Below are positions 21,930-33,258 of a stretch of DNA of 64,000 bases, piece after piece; position 1 is the first letter of the stretch; every line of letters begins with the position of its first letter. Both the position numbers and the translations under genes were made by a program. The stretch comes from Aotearoamyces nothofagi (lineage: Eukaryota > Ascomycota > Leotiomycetes > Leotiales > Tympanidaceae), in NCBI GenBank assembly GCA_015345905.1, contig JADDTR010000018.1:558361-622360 (forward strand). The letters run 5' to 3'. The notes beneath the pieces are model-generated. The model did not search any database, was not told where the DNA came from, and was given only the letters and a program-made list of their open reading frames with translations.

Positions 21930-23317
21930 TCAAACAGCAGCCACGGATGGATTTTTGGTTCGTCCAAGCCCTGCTTTGCCATAGTAGTCCATTGGATACA
22001 CGTCGCCATTGCTTTTCGACCAGTCCTCTTTAGCCCCGAGAGCTACCAGTGCTTCATATGGAGTTAGGAGTGGGCGAGGAAACGCATAACCCCAGTCGAT
22101 ACTCAGTCTAGGACATGCAACCTGTACCCAACATTCGATATCGTCCATCATGGCAAGCTTTCCAGGAAATATTTCGCTCAATAAAAGATTGATGTAAGGA
22201 ATGCCTTGCTCGTCAAGCATCTTCTCAATCATTGTCATAGTGTGTGGATTGCCTTGTCTACCTAGAGCTCCAAGGATGAGTCCCCATTTCCTCGCTTTCT
22301 TAGCAGAGCTGATCGCATCTCGGCGCAAAGAGTGCATTTCGGCATGATCGTAGGACTCTCGGGTGAGCTTCCGAGAATAAGGATCATACCGATATGCTGG
22401 TATTGTAGGATTGTGAATCATGGCGCTTTCAAGATGGAATCTGCCATCTCCCAGATAGAGAATAATATCTACACCATCTGTACTAGTCAAGCGTGGAGAT
22501 GTACAGCCAAGAATCTCTCCTTTGCTGAGGGGTGCAATTTGTGGAATGAGGACCTTGAACCCAGCACTCTCAAGTGACGCTCTAACACCGTGTAACGTGG
22601 CGTTGAATTGGATAGTCCCGACCATTGCGATGGTCTTTCCAGATGAGAAATTCCGCTCTAGTGTTGCTAGAAAATGGGTGGTGTCTATACTGATATCAAC
22701 AAACACATAAAGAGTTTTAATTTTCGTAACGTCGACTGGTATTAGACAGGAATGCGCGTAATGTACGAGTAGGTCGCACCCAAGAGCTCGTGCGGTGTAG
22801 TCATCGATACAGCATGCGCCGTAGGTAACATCTCCCATAATTAAAGTCTCGATGCCAGAACAAAATTGGCTTAGAATATCAGAGATGGTTGTAGCAAACA
22901 ATAGCAGACCCTCAGGCATTTGAAGAGCGACCTTTTTGGAGCCATTTGTTCTTATGCGGTGGATAGTTTTATGGATCTCGAAGGAATAATTCGTGGGAAG
23001 AAGGGCAATTGCGGCATTTATATCTGGATCGTTGAGTATGTCGAGAGGGACTTGGTTCAGTGTTCGGGGTGTTCTACGAGGCTGAGAGACTAGAGATACT
23101 ATCAGCAAAACCATGTTTATTTATTTCGCAGTCGCATACCTTGTATTGCCCCACTGTCCTCTATCGCTGAGTTTGAATTGCCTTTCGCAGCATTTTCTGC
23201 AGCTTGCCGCCGACCCACGAATCTTTTCCTTGGCTGCTTGATAGGAACAGCATCATCTATTCTCTGTTCCAAATCTATTGCCACACCAAGATCAACTTCC
23301 TCTCTATCAGCCTCCAT
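21930..23317 (-). CDS. dph1: Diphthamide biosynthesis protein 1 (Dph1)
   Basis: Exons 23317-23140 and 23089-21930 with a 50-base intron (phase 1) give 445 aa (yeast Dph1 is 425). With Dph2 it forms the radical-SAM-like iron-sulfur enzyme that transfers a 3-amino-3-carboxypropyl group from S-adenosylmethionine to a histidine of elongation factor 2, the first step of diphthamide synthesis. Family blocks seen are [70 protein letters not shown] and RQGNPHTM. Three cluster cysteines are expected in TYGACC (about 152), LGCTSPR (255) and [11 protein letters not shown] (near 384), and all three are present. The N-terminal 60 residues are the usual charged leader with PRKRFVGRR. It is divergent from HMG-CoA lyase with 195 bases between start codons. 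Confidence 0.95.
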
Positions 23318-23512
23318 CTTGACATCGGCGCTGTTAGCGCTGCGATAGTGCTCTTTTAGATGTTGAATATCTTTCGATAAACTTTCTCGCGAGGCTGGGA
23401 AATCTAGTGGTCAAAGCGGTCAAAGCTTTCCCCGCATTAGTACTTTACCCCAAACCGCATACCACACGATTCTATAATCTCAACCTCGAACATGTAATTC
23501 TCATATCCCATA

Positions 23513-24641
23513 ATGCCACCTCTACGACTATTTGTTTCCCGCTGCCCACGACGGACACAATTCCGTCAACTTCGGGGGTTTGTCACATCAATCGATCCTA
23601 TCAGTCCGAAAACCGGTCAGCATCAAGCCACCGGTAATCGAATCAGGATAGTAGAAGTTGGGCCTCGGGATGGGCTTCAAAACGAGGAGAAGACGATACC
23701 ACTAAAAACGAAGATTGAGTTGGTCAAGCGTCTAGCAAAGACGGGATTGACAAATATCGAGGCTGGATCATTCGTTGCGCCAAAATGGGTACCTCAAGTA
23801 GGTATTAGCAAACAGCCTCACACACAGCTCCTAATTTGCTCTACAGATGGCAAACTCCGATGAAATACTCGATTACATCCTTAAGGAAGCACCCTCATCA
23901 CCAAGCCCAATTACATACTCATTTCTAGTACCTAATGTAAAGGGGTTTGACAATGCCACGTCAATCTTTAAACAAGCATCTTCGCATAATGCTGGGAACA
24001 ATACCCCAATTGAGTTTTCTGTGTTTACAGCAGCTACCGAAACTTTTACGCAGAAAAATTTGAACTGCGATATTGCGACGTCTTTAGAGCGATTCAAGCC
24101 AGTTATTCAAGGAGCAAAAGCAGCAGGGTTTCGCGTTCGCGCGTATATATCAGTGGTCCTAGGCTGTCCCTTTGAAGGATGGGACGTTGATCCAAGGAGT
24201 GTCGCTGAGATTGCGACTGACCTGCTAGAGATGGGAGCTGACGAAATTGACTTGGGAGACACAACAGGGATGGGAACAGCTCCTCGGACAGCGCAACTTT
24301 TGAGTGCCATGACTGCTGCTGGCGTTAGGAATGAGGATATTGCTATGCATTTCCATGACACATATGGCCAGGCGCTAGTCAACACTGCGGTATCACTAGA
24401 ACACGGGATCAGAACATTCGATAGTAGCGTTGGGGGGCTTGGAGGCTGTCCTTATAGCCCGGGAGCTACTGGTAATGTCGCGACAGAAGATATGGTCTAT
24501 TTCTTGGAAAGTTTGGGAATGGATACGGGCGTTGATCTTGATTCCGTGGCAGATATTGGCAGCTGGATCTCCTCAGAGATTGGAAAGCCAAATTCCAGCA
24601 GTGTAGGTAAGGCTGTTCTTGGAAAACGTGCTCAAGGGTGA
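23513..24641 (+). CDS. Hydroxymethylglutaryl-CoA lyase
   Basis: Exons 23513-23797 and 23847-24641 (49-base intron, phase 0) give 359 aa. The enzyme splits 3-hydroxy-3-methylglutaryl-CoA into acetoacetate and acetyl-CoA, the last step of leucine breakdown. Catalytic features are VEVGPRDGLQNE (Arg52, Asp53), metal ligands HFHDTYGQ (His263, His265), and the active-site loop GGLGGCPYSPGATGN with Cys296. The first 25 residues (MPPLRLFVSRCPRRTQFRQL..) are basic and hydroxylated, like a mitochondrial targeting peptide. There is no C-terminal peroxisomal signal. The TIM-barrel core is complete and of normal length. Confidence 0.95.
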
Positions 24642-25020
24642 GACTGAGCTGGGTTATTCAAGGCATCATCAGCCGTAGCTCTCACAAAAGTTCAATAAAA
24701 TAAATATATAGAGTCCAATCAGATATATTAAAGTTTTGTCGTTGTAATACTCACTGCTGTACTTCCATGCCCGAAGATAGAAAGTAGATAATATGGGCCT
24801 CAATGCCTGTATTATAAGGCAATAATATATTCGCTTGGAGCTGATCTAGCCTTATCATCATCGCGACCTCAAGCTTCAAAAGCAACTCTCTTCTCCTGTC
24901 ACAACTCATTGACAGCTCATTGCAACCTCTACTCATACTATTTGGAGTATTGTTGGAGCTTCGCGGGTGCTTAGAGTGACGTTTCGAAGTCGCATAACCA
25001 CAAAAAAGACAACCGCAGGA
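24642..25020. other. Intergenic, promoter of the V-ATPase B subunit gene
   Basis: 379 bases between HMG-CoA lyase and VMA2. A TGACGT core occurs at about 24977. Nothing else recognised. Confidence 0.45.
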
Positions 25021-26894
25021 ATGGGAGACCCACGAGAATCGTCATCCTACAGCGTCACACCCAGACTCCGATATAACACCATCGGGGGTGTGAATGGCCC
25101 TCTGGTGATTCTAGAGAATGTATGGCGCTACTCAATTGAATTTTGCGGCTCTAGGTTACTAATTGTTGGCCCCTACAGGTCAAATTTCCTAGATATAATG
25201 AAATCGTCACATTGACGCTTCCAGATGGCACCCAACGCTCCGGGCAGGTTCTTGAGGCTAGAGGTAGGAGAAGCGTAAATGGAGCTCTATAATACAATTT
25301 TAGAAGCTAACTTTTGATAGGAACCCGAGCGGTGGTTCAGGTGGGACACCCTAAGCTCAAATGACCGACAGCGATGCTGACAAGCCTACTAGGTTTTCGA
25401 AGGAACATCTGGCATTGATGTGAAAAAGGTTTGGGTATATGCCGACATCAATTCTTTAGGTTGCTAACTACTACTAGTCAAAAGTTGAATTCACTGGAGA
25501 GAGTCTAAAGCTTGGTGTTTCCGAGGACATGCTTGGCCGTATCTTCGATGGATCTGGAAGAGCAATCGACAAGGGCCCAAAGGTTCTCGCTGAGGACTAC
25601 CTAGACATAAACGGAAGCCCTATCAACCCATATTCTCGTGTGAGTTGTGTGCCCTCTATTTGATCTAAAGATGCTCATGCTCCGCCCCCAGGTTTATCCG
25701 GAGGAAATGATTTCCACTGGTATCTCCGCGATAGACACCATGAACTCAATCGCTCGTGGACAGAAGATTCCCATCTTCTCTGCCGCCGGTCTTCCCCATA
25801 ACGAAATTGCCGCACAAATCTGTCGACAAGCTGGTTTGGTTCAAAAACAAGGAGTCACGAATAAGGGCGTGCACGATGGTCACGAGGAGAATTTCTCAAT
25901 CGTTTTCGCCGCCATGGGAGTCAACTTGGAAACCGCTCGATTCTTCACACGAGACTTCGAGGAAAACGGAAGCTTGGAGCGCGTCACGCTGTTCTTGAAT
26001 TTAGCAAACGACCCAACGTAAGGACTCTCTTCTGAATTGATGAAACAATAGTTAACATCTCCCAGGATCGAGCGTATCATCACACCTCGTCTCGCTCTTA
26101 CCACCGCCGAATATTATGCTTACCAACTTGAGAAGCACGTTCTCGTCATCATGACAGATTTGACAGCCTACTGTGATGCTCTACGTGAGGTCTCGGCCGC
26201 TCGTGAAGAAGTGCCTGGCCGACGTGGTTACCCCGGTTATATGTACACGGATTTATCGACAATCTACGAGCGTGCTGGTCGTGTCGAAGGCCGAAACGGT
26301 TCGATTACACAGATTCCCATCCTAACCATGCCCAACGACGATATTACTCATCCTATCCCCGATTTAACTGGCTATATTACCGAGGGGCAGATCTTTATCG
26401 ATCGTCAACTACATAATCGTGGTATCTTCCCGCCAATCAATGTCTTGCCCTCTCTATCTCGTCTTATGAAATCTGCTATCGGTGAAGGACACACGAGAAA
26501 GGACCATGGAGATGTTTCTAATCAACTGTACGCCAAGTATGCCATTGGTCGTGACGCAGCCTCCATGAAGGCCGTGGTTGGTGAGGAGGCCCTTTCATCT
26601 GAAGATAAGCTATCACTAGAGTTCTTGGAGAAATTTGAGCGCACTTTTATCTCGCAATCTCCGTATGAGTCGAGGACAATCTACGAGTCACTAGACCAGG
26701 CATGGGCGTTGCTACGTATTTATCCAAAGGAGCTGCTCAACCGTATCCCAGCGAAGATTCTGTCCGAGTTCTACCAGCGGTCTGCCGCCGACCGCAAAGG
26801 TAAGGGGAGAGCTGGTAACAAGGACACGAAGGATAACAATGAGGACGCCCCAAAGCAAAATGGTGGACAGACAGATAACCTCATTGATGCATGA
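25021..26894 (+). CDS. vma2: V-type proton ATPase subunit B
   Basis: Seven exons: 25021-25119, 25179-25263, 25321-25340, 25393-25428, 25478-25639, 25692-26017 and 26066-26894, giving 518 aa (yeast Vma2 is 517). Subunit B is the non-catalytic nucleotide-binding subunit of the V1 sector, which acidifies the vacuole and endosomes. The spliced N-terminus reads through [33 protein letters not shown] and [16 protein letters not shown], confirming every junction, including the 20-base exon 3. Core motifs include [32 protein letters not shown] and [19 protein letters not shown]. The C-terminal tail after [15 protein letters not shown] is charged and variable. The intron density at the 5' end is high for this window, with five introns in the first 670 bases. 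Confidence 0.97.
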
Positions 26895-28312
26895 GGGGTT
26901 TAAAGATGTTCGACTTCTTGTAGCGCTTTCCTGCTCTGTACTCTATAGTGGAGCGTGTTGTCTATATAATAGAGGATTGCTTGCTTGCCTGAAAAAATAG
27001 CTGTATATTGATGGTAGTCAATGAAGTCGGAATTTTAGTGGATCTCAGTCGCCCATTGATAGTGTAGGCACTATTTACCTCGTTTTATCAGCAAACGTGT
27101 ACATGTATTATGGTAGCCGTGGTGATATAGAAGCTAATGCTATCCAAAACGGGACAGCATTGGACTAGACTGACTCATGGCTCCCAGTCGGCCTTCAAAA
27201 GCCCGTATAAAGTAGATCGTGTCACCGGTGTTGGCCTCTTTAGTCCTCCTATGTCCCACAGGTATCAAGTATAGGAATAACTGGCCCAGTAGTACAGGTT
27301 TGGAGGTCGGCGTATGGCGGATAGCGTGAGGGGCCCTCATGTACCTGCCCAAGGGGATGCAGTGATGCCGGAGCGGAGAAACTCAAGCTCTCCCCGCCGG
27401 CATCAGGCCAGGATCCATCCCCATCCCGCACCCCAATCCCCAGGATCAACCAGCCACACCCGCGCCAATTAGACGGCCGAACTCGGATCACGGACGCTCG
27501 ACGTCGTCTGTCCTCGGTAGAGTTAATTCCACACGCCACCGAGCAAAAGACCGACGTGATGGCGAGGCAGCCCAGCAGGCTTGCGGTTCCGCTAAGCGCT
27601 GGCGCGGAGTAAAGTCCAGCAAGGTAAAGGTGTCGCGGAGGTAATGGCCGAAGTCAGTCGCGGGCAGTCGTACCACGGCTTCTCCCGTACGTATACAATA
27701 CTCTGCAGATACGGGCAGCTCGATCCGTCAGGTAGGCATCTTCAGGGATGGGGAACGGCTGTGGAGTAATAGAACCCTGGCGCCCGGCTTCCCCTCCTTG
27801 TGCCTAAACGCTTAGCGCAGCAGCCGAGATGGGATTGGGCATATTTTCCAAGCATTGCTTGTTGCCTTATGTATCCTTAGCTACTAGATGCAGTCTAGTA
27901 GCCCGCAGTAAGCACGAGGAGCTGCTTCGTGTCCCGTGACATGGTGTTGGACGTGGCGATCCTTCCTGTTCTATCCTGTGTTGCCGCTGGGACGTTGATG
28001 CCGAAGGCCTACTGTGGGATGCTCACTCAGTATTTCCCCGCACTCTATACTCTGCGCTGCAATGGGACATCTTCCTTCCGAACAAGGTCATAGATCACAT
28101 CAAGTCTTTCTGGCGTCGGATGCTTCTCCCAAAAGACGCAGAGAGCTGTTGTCGAATATGAAGCAAGCTCTGTGCCTTTCTATTTAACCTCCTAGTCTCC
28201 GCTTTCCCCCCACTGCCTACGACGTTCAAGTCTCCTTGAGTCATCTTTCACGTCAAATAAAGCCTTTCTTGCTGTCAATTGACAACAGAAATTTCTCAAG
28301 TGTTTGCTTATC
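26895..28312. other. Intergenic, 1.4 kb
   Basis: No gene recognised. Small open frames at 27140-27680 (minus strand) encode Arg-rich peptides without domains. The last 200 bases upstream of 28313, with TATTTAACC near 28182, look like the epimerase promoter. Confidence 0.55.
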
Positions 28313-29717
28313 ATGTCTTGCAAGATTCAATTACTTCTCTCTGTACTTGCGCTGCTTGTCCTCTCGACAACCGCTTCTGACAATGGAACTGTTGCTGGTG
28401 GAGGTCTTGGCCCAGATGCTGACGGGAAATATACTATCAAGTCTAAAGGTCTTCGAGCTACATTTATTCCATACGGTGCCAGCATTTCTAACCTATTCAT
28501 CAATGATACTTCTGGCGTTGAGCGTGATATCATCCTTGGTTTCGACAATGCGACATATTATAGTGAAGACAAGTTACATCCCCATCTAGGTGCTGTGCCT
28601 GGTCGATATGCGAACCGTATTAAGAATTCCAGTTTCGAAATCGATGGTGTTACGTACCATGTCCTACCAAATGAGAATCCTACGGCCGCAAACCCTGCGG
28701 GAGTTGACACTCTCCATGGTGGACCGGATGGCTGGGACTGGCGCAACTTTACTCTCGTTGCACATACTGAGGACTCGATCACATTCTCCATTGTTGATCC
28801 AGATGGAAGCCAAGGCTTCCCGGGAGAAGTAGTCAGCTATATCACCTATACTCTGGAAGATTTCACTTGGTCTTTTAAGATGGTGGCACTATCGACAACA
28901 AAGAAGACTCCAATAATGTTGAGCTCGCATGTACGTCAGCTCATTTCAAATATCACTCATCTACTTACATGAATTAGACTTACTGGAATCTTGACGGCTT
29001 CCAAAACAATGAGACTGCGACAGCGTTGAACCATAGCTTGTGGCTCCCTTACTCTGGTCAGCGTATTGGTGTCGATCCTATTTTGATACCAGATGGCGCG
29101 ATCCTTCCAAATCTGCCTGGCTCGGTGAACGATTTCTGGTCAACGCCAAAACAGATCGGTGCTAACCTCAGTAGCCCTGATATCGCTGGTAATTGTGGCA
29201 CCAATTGCGACGGTTACGGTAAACTACAAACATACCTTACATTTATAAGCTCTACACAAGCTAACATTCCGGTCCAGACACAGCCTACCTCGTTAATAGA
29301 GGACATTACGGCCCGTTTGACTGGCGCAACGAGGGCGCAGATCCAGTTGCGAGGCTTCAAAGCGCCTTTAGCGGCATTCAGCTAGACGTTTATAGCGACC
29401 AACAAGCATTTCAGGTATACAGCTGCAACAGCATGAATGGTAGGATAGCCTTCTCAAATTATTTGCAATCAGATCTAACTAATTCTATCATAGGCACCCT
29501 GGCGCTCAAGAAGACGCAAGGTTTCTTCAACAATACGTCACGTCCACGAGTGGTTGAACAGTATGGCTGTCTCGTGCTTGAGGTCGAGGATTGGATCGAT
29601 GGGATTAACCAGCCCGAATGGCAGAGGAAGCAAATACATGGACCCGGCGATGCACCGTATGTCTTGGAGGCCAAGTACGTGTTTTCCTTGAACAAGACGC
29701 TTGCGTCACAATACTAG
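28313..29717 (+). CDS. Secreted aldose 1-epimerase (galactose mutarotase family)
   Basis: Exons 28313-28930, 28978-29218, 29278-29439 and 29494-29717 give 414 aa. Aldose 1-epimerases interconvert alpha and beta anomers of hexoses. Residues 1-22 (MSCKIQLLLSVLALLVLSTTAS) are a clear signal peptide, and many N-glycosylation sequons follow, so the enzyme is secreted. Family signatures are GLRATFIPYGASISNLF, ILGFDNATYY, LGAVPGRYANRI, TLHGGPDGWDW, SSHTYWNLDGF and, near the C-terminus, GCLVLEVEDWIDGINQPEW, where the catalytic Glu is expected. Each intron is 47-59 bases with good splice signals, and the joined protein reads continuously (DGYDTAYLVNRGHYGPFDW). It resembles the extracellular fungal branch rather than the cytosolic GAL10-type enzyme. 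Confidence 0.92.
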
Positions 29718-30356
29718 GGATGCCTGGGGAAGGTTTGGTTAAAGCGATACGGGTTGTTATGAAATGATATAATTCTGGCCTTCTAGGTCCGAATAGTAAT
29801 TGAGCAAAACGACAACTAGAGAGCTCGGAACGTGAAGAAACTGAAATTAGTACAACTAGTAGTGTCTCGGGAAATCATACGTCTGCTCTGCTACTGCAGT
29901 TATTAAATTCTATACATATAGATATGACAGACTTGAATTCTCATCCTAAATCCTGACACAAGTCCCCTAAATTCTTGATTGCGGACCATTCTGCCAGGCG
30001 GTGAGGACTCCGAGTACGGAGATTGGGGCGTTCTATCAGATGAGCCTTATACTTGCGCATCTCAACTCATTGAGAGCTGGAGCAGCACTAGAAGCACACT
30101 AGAAATCTTCCCAATAAATCCAGGCACGTTGGGGTATAAGGATTAGCCCAGTAGTTGATGATACCGAGTTGTATCGCCATGTGCAGTTTGCTTGTCCAAG
30201 CCACGAGCAGAAAATGAAATTTCTCATGCATCACTAGCGCGACCCCCGATCGATAAGGATTGAGCGTCGATAGAGTCACATTTAAAAATCCCGCCGTGCC
30301 CGCGCAGCTTGTCCTCCGCCATTCTTGCTTTCCCAAATCCCCTCCCCATATACGCA
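29718..30356. other. Intergenic, ARG8 promoter region
   Basis: 639 bases between the epimerase and acetylornithine aminotransferase genes. Apart from the TGACTC box listed separately, nothing recognisable. Confidence 0.5.
30273..30278 (-). promoter_or_regulatory. Gcn4/CPC1-type box (TGACTC) upstream of ARG8
   Basis: GAGTCA on the plus strand, which is TGACTC on the minus strand, lies 79 bases before the ARG8 start codon. TGA(C/G)TCA-like boxes bind the amino-acid-starvation regulator Gcn4/CPC1, and arginine genes are known targets. Only six of the seven consensus bases match here. Confidence 0.5.
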
Positions 30357-31891
30357 ATGGCATTCCGAATATCTGCAAAGCGCGTGGCGGCTACGCTGAA
30401 AACCGGCAGGGTATCAATTGCAGAAAGCAGCGTCTTCAAGCGGAACTCGTCACAGGCAACAGCTGCGGCTTCCAAGCTCTCCGACAGCTCTCAGAACGGT
30501 ACTCCTGTAAGTGACATGCTCACCGCGGTGATAATGGCTACTAACTTCGATATCACAGCATGCGGCGTCTCTTTCAAACCAGGATCCAGCAACGGATTCG
30601 GTCACGACTGCGCTTGTGAATGAGCAAGCACCGTATATGGTGAAGACTTATGTCCGACCCCCGCCAATGTTTGTGAAGGGGGAAGGTTCCTACCTCTGGG
30701 ACGTCGAGAACCGGAAATATTTGGACTTTACTGCTGGGATCGCTGTCAACGCATTGGGTCACTGTGATCCGGAGATAGGCAAGCTCATCGCAGAACAAGT
30801 ATAAACCCATGAGTCACAGTGGGCAAGAAGACGAATAACTAACATTAGATCACCAGGCCAATATCCTTATTCACACTTCGAATTTATACCACAACCCATG
30901 GACTGGCGCACTATCCGAACTTTTGGTGCAGAAGACACTTGCGTCGGGAGCAATGCACGAAGCCTCTTCGGTTTTTATATGCAATTCTGGGTCCGAGGCC
31001 AATGAGGCCGCTCTAAAATTTGCTCGCAAGTCAGGGAAGGTCCTTGATCCGTCGGGAGCAAAACATGAAATCGTTTCATTTCACAACTCCTTCCATGGAC
31101 GCACAATGGGTAGTCTTTCAGCAACACCAAACCCAAAATACCAGAAGCCTTTCGCACCTATGCTGCCTGGTTTCCGATACGGTACGTACAATGATGTTGA
31201 AGGCGTAAAGGATCTGGTTACAGAGAACACCTGTGGAGTCATTGTGGAACCTATTCAAGGAGAGGGAGGTGTCATTGTTGCTACAAAGGAGTTCCTCACT
31301 GCATTAGCAGCCCGTTGCAAGGAAGTAGGTGCCGTGCTCATTTATGATGAGATCCAATGCGGCCTGGCCCGTACTGGAAACTTCTGGGCACATGCATTCC
31401 TACCAAAGGAAGCCCACCCAGATATCGTCACCACTGCCAAGGCATTGGGCAACGGTTTCCCCATTGGAGCGACCATTGTTAGCAAAGATGTGGCAGACAA
31501 GATAAAAGTAGGCGACCACGGAACCACATTTGGTGGAAACCCACTCGGATGTCGACTGGCACATTATATTGTATCCCGACTCAGTGACACAGAGCTGCTA
31601 GAAGGCGTTGTTGCCAAGTCCAAGATATTCCGAAAGCACTTTGAGGACTTGCAAGAGAAGTTCCCGGAGTTGGTGAAAGAGATCCGTGGCACGGGTCTAC
31701 TTCTGGGCCTGCAGTTGAGTCAGGATCCCACGCCCATTGTGACTGCAGCGCGGGAGCGAGGTCTTCTAGTTATCACAGCCGGGACGAACACGTTGCGCTT
31801 TGTGCCTCCGTTGACAATTTCGGAGGAGGAGATTGTCACAGGTATGCAGATCCTCGAGGAGGCGATGAGGGCTGTCACATCGTCGAAATAG
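30357..31891 (+). CDS. arg8: Acetylornithine aminotransferase, mitochondrial
   Basis: Exons 30357-30506, 30559-30798 and 30857-31891 give 474 aa. This class III PLP aminotransferase makes N-acetylornithine from N-acetylglutamate semialdehyde in arginine synthesis, inside mitochondria. The N-terminus ([20 protein letters not shown]) is a basic presequence of about 45 residues. Motifs are [15 protein letters not shown], the PLP-phosphate segment [47 protein letters not shown], the PLP-binding lysine in [11 protein letters not shown], and [10 protein letters not shown]. The second intron's acceptor was placed at CACCAG/GCC (30856), because only that keeps the frame into [16 protein letters not shown] stress-type TGACTC box lies upstream. 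Confidence 0.95.
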
Positions 31892-33258
31892 AAGCAGTGA
31901 CGTTGGGTTTAAAAAAAGGATGCTTGTACATATTGGAGAGATGCTGATGGTGTGAAAAGCGGTGATGCATGGCGTTTGGGAGTTTAAATAAAGAGTATCG
32001 TGCTTAGATGTTCGGCTTGGCCCGATTATCAAGAACCCCGCGTGCCAGCCGGCTGAGTGGAAATTTAAGATGGACAGAATCTAATGATGCATTAGGGGCT
32101 TTTCTATTCTATTTTAGTACCGTCCAGCCGTCGTTAATGTGAATCTTCAATCAATCATGTGATGAGAATTGGCTGGGTAGGAAAGTGAAGTTTTGCATTC
32201 ACACTCGCATTCATACTCGCATTCATATTCACATTCATGTGAAGAATAGAAGATGGAAGGAGATACAGTGATACCTTGCTTGAGGCTACCTAGGTAAAGC
32301 ACGGTAAGGCATCGGGATCATGTGATGAGTTAGGTTGACCCTGCTGATGGGGCTGTTCTTTGATTGTTGTCAGGATTTGCAGATTCACCAGGTGCGTACA
32401 TACTTCCAGCACATACTTACAGTACATGTCTCTCTCTGTAAGGGACCTTTACTTCCACATGCTAACGCTGCAAAAGGGTCTTTTTTGCTTGTGACTCGGT
32501 CCCCGGCTCCCGGGCTCTCTCGCCTCCAGCATTCCACTGTCCCACGACCCCGCTGCCCCGCCGTTCCGCTGTCCGTTCCACCACTCCGCTACCGTCTTCC
32601 ACTTCCGCTCTCCCCGCTGCCCCGCCATCGACTCTCTCCCTCTCCCTCCCTCCGGCGTCTTTCTGCTCAATCACAACTCGTCGTCACGTGGCGTCTGACT
32701 CTGCCGCAGCGCACCAGCATCCTCCCCTTCGCCCATCTGATCCGCAGGTACCGAGCTATGCTTGATAATGCGTCCATCCAATCGGCCTGCCTTGGGGGTT
32801 TTTTTTCAGGGTCATACCACCGACCACCGGAAAGAGCATTATTGTCGAAGGCAAGACTCGCCACGACAGAGCAGCCAACTGCCGCTACCGTGCTTTGATT
32901 CCTCTCACTTTCTTGTCTTCTCGTCTCTTTTCTTCTCTCCTTCTCTTCCCTATCTAGATCTCTGTTCGGTGTATTCTGCATGTTAGCGACGGCCGGCGTA
33001 CTAGATCCTATCCTGTCTTGTATAGAATTCTGGTCGCGTTGCATTAGAACCGTCGCTTTGTTGTTATCGTCCTTATCCGTATCCTCGGCGCTGCGTCAGG
33101 CGGCCTTGCACATGTCAGACAACAACAACGTCAAAAACTCGGTCTTTGTCCGAATATAACCAGCTGCGGAGAATAATCACGGCTTGAAATCAGCGACGGC
33201 AGACAGCAGTTAGCAGTCAGTAGTCGGCGCTGAGCTCGAGTCGACGTCGACAGACAGC
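31892..33258. other. Intergenic, 1.37 kb, with a 12-base tandem repeat
   Basis: Contains a 12-base repeat (ACTCGCATTCAT and variants) at about 32200-32245 and a C/T-rich stretch at 32490-32660. Open frames up to 187 codons crossing it are Pro/Ser/Arg-biased and unsupported. Confidence 0.5.

Noticed and set aside
32335-33044. 187-codon plus and 125-codon minus frames in the intergenic region before the hydrolase
   Set aside because: Pro/Ser/Arg-biased translations of C/T-rich DNA with no recognisable domain.
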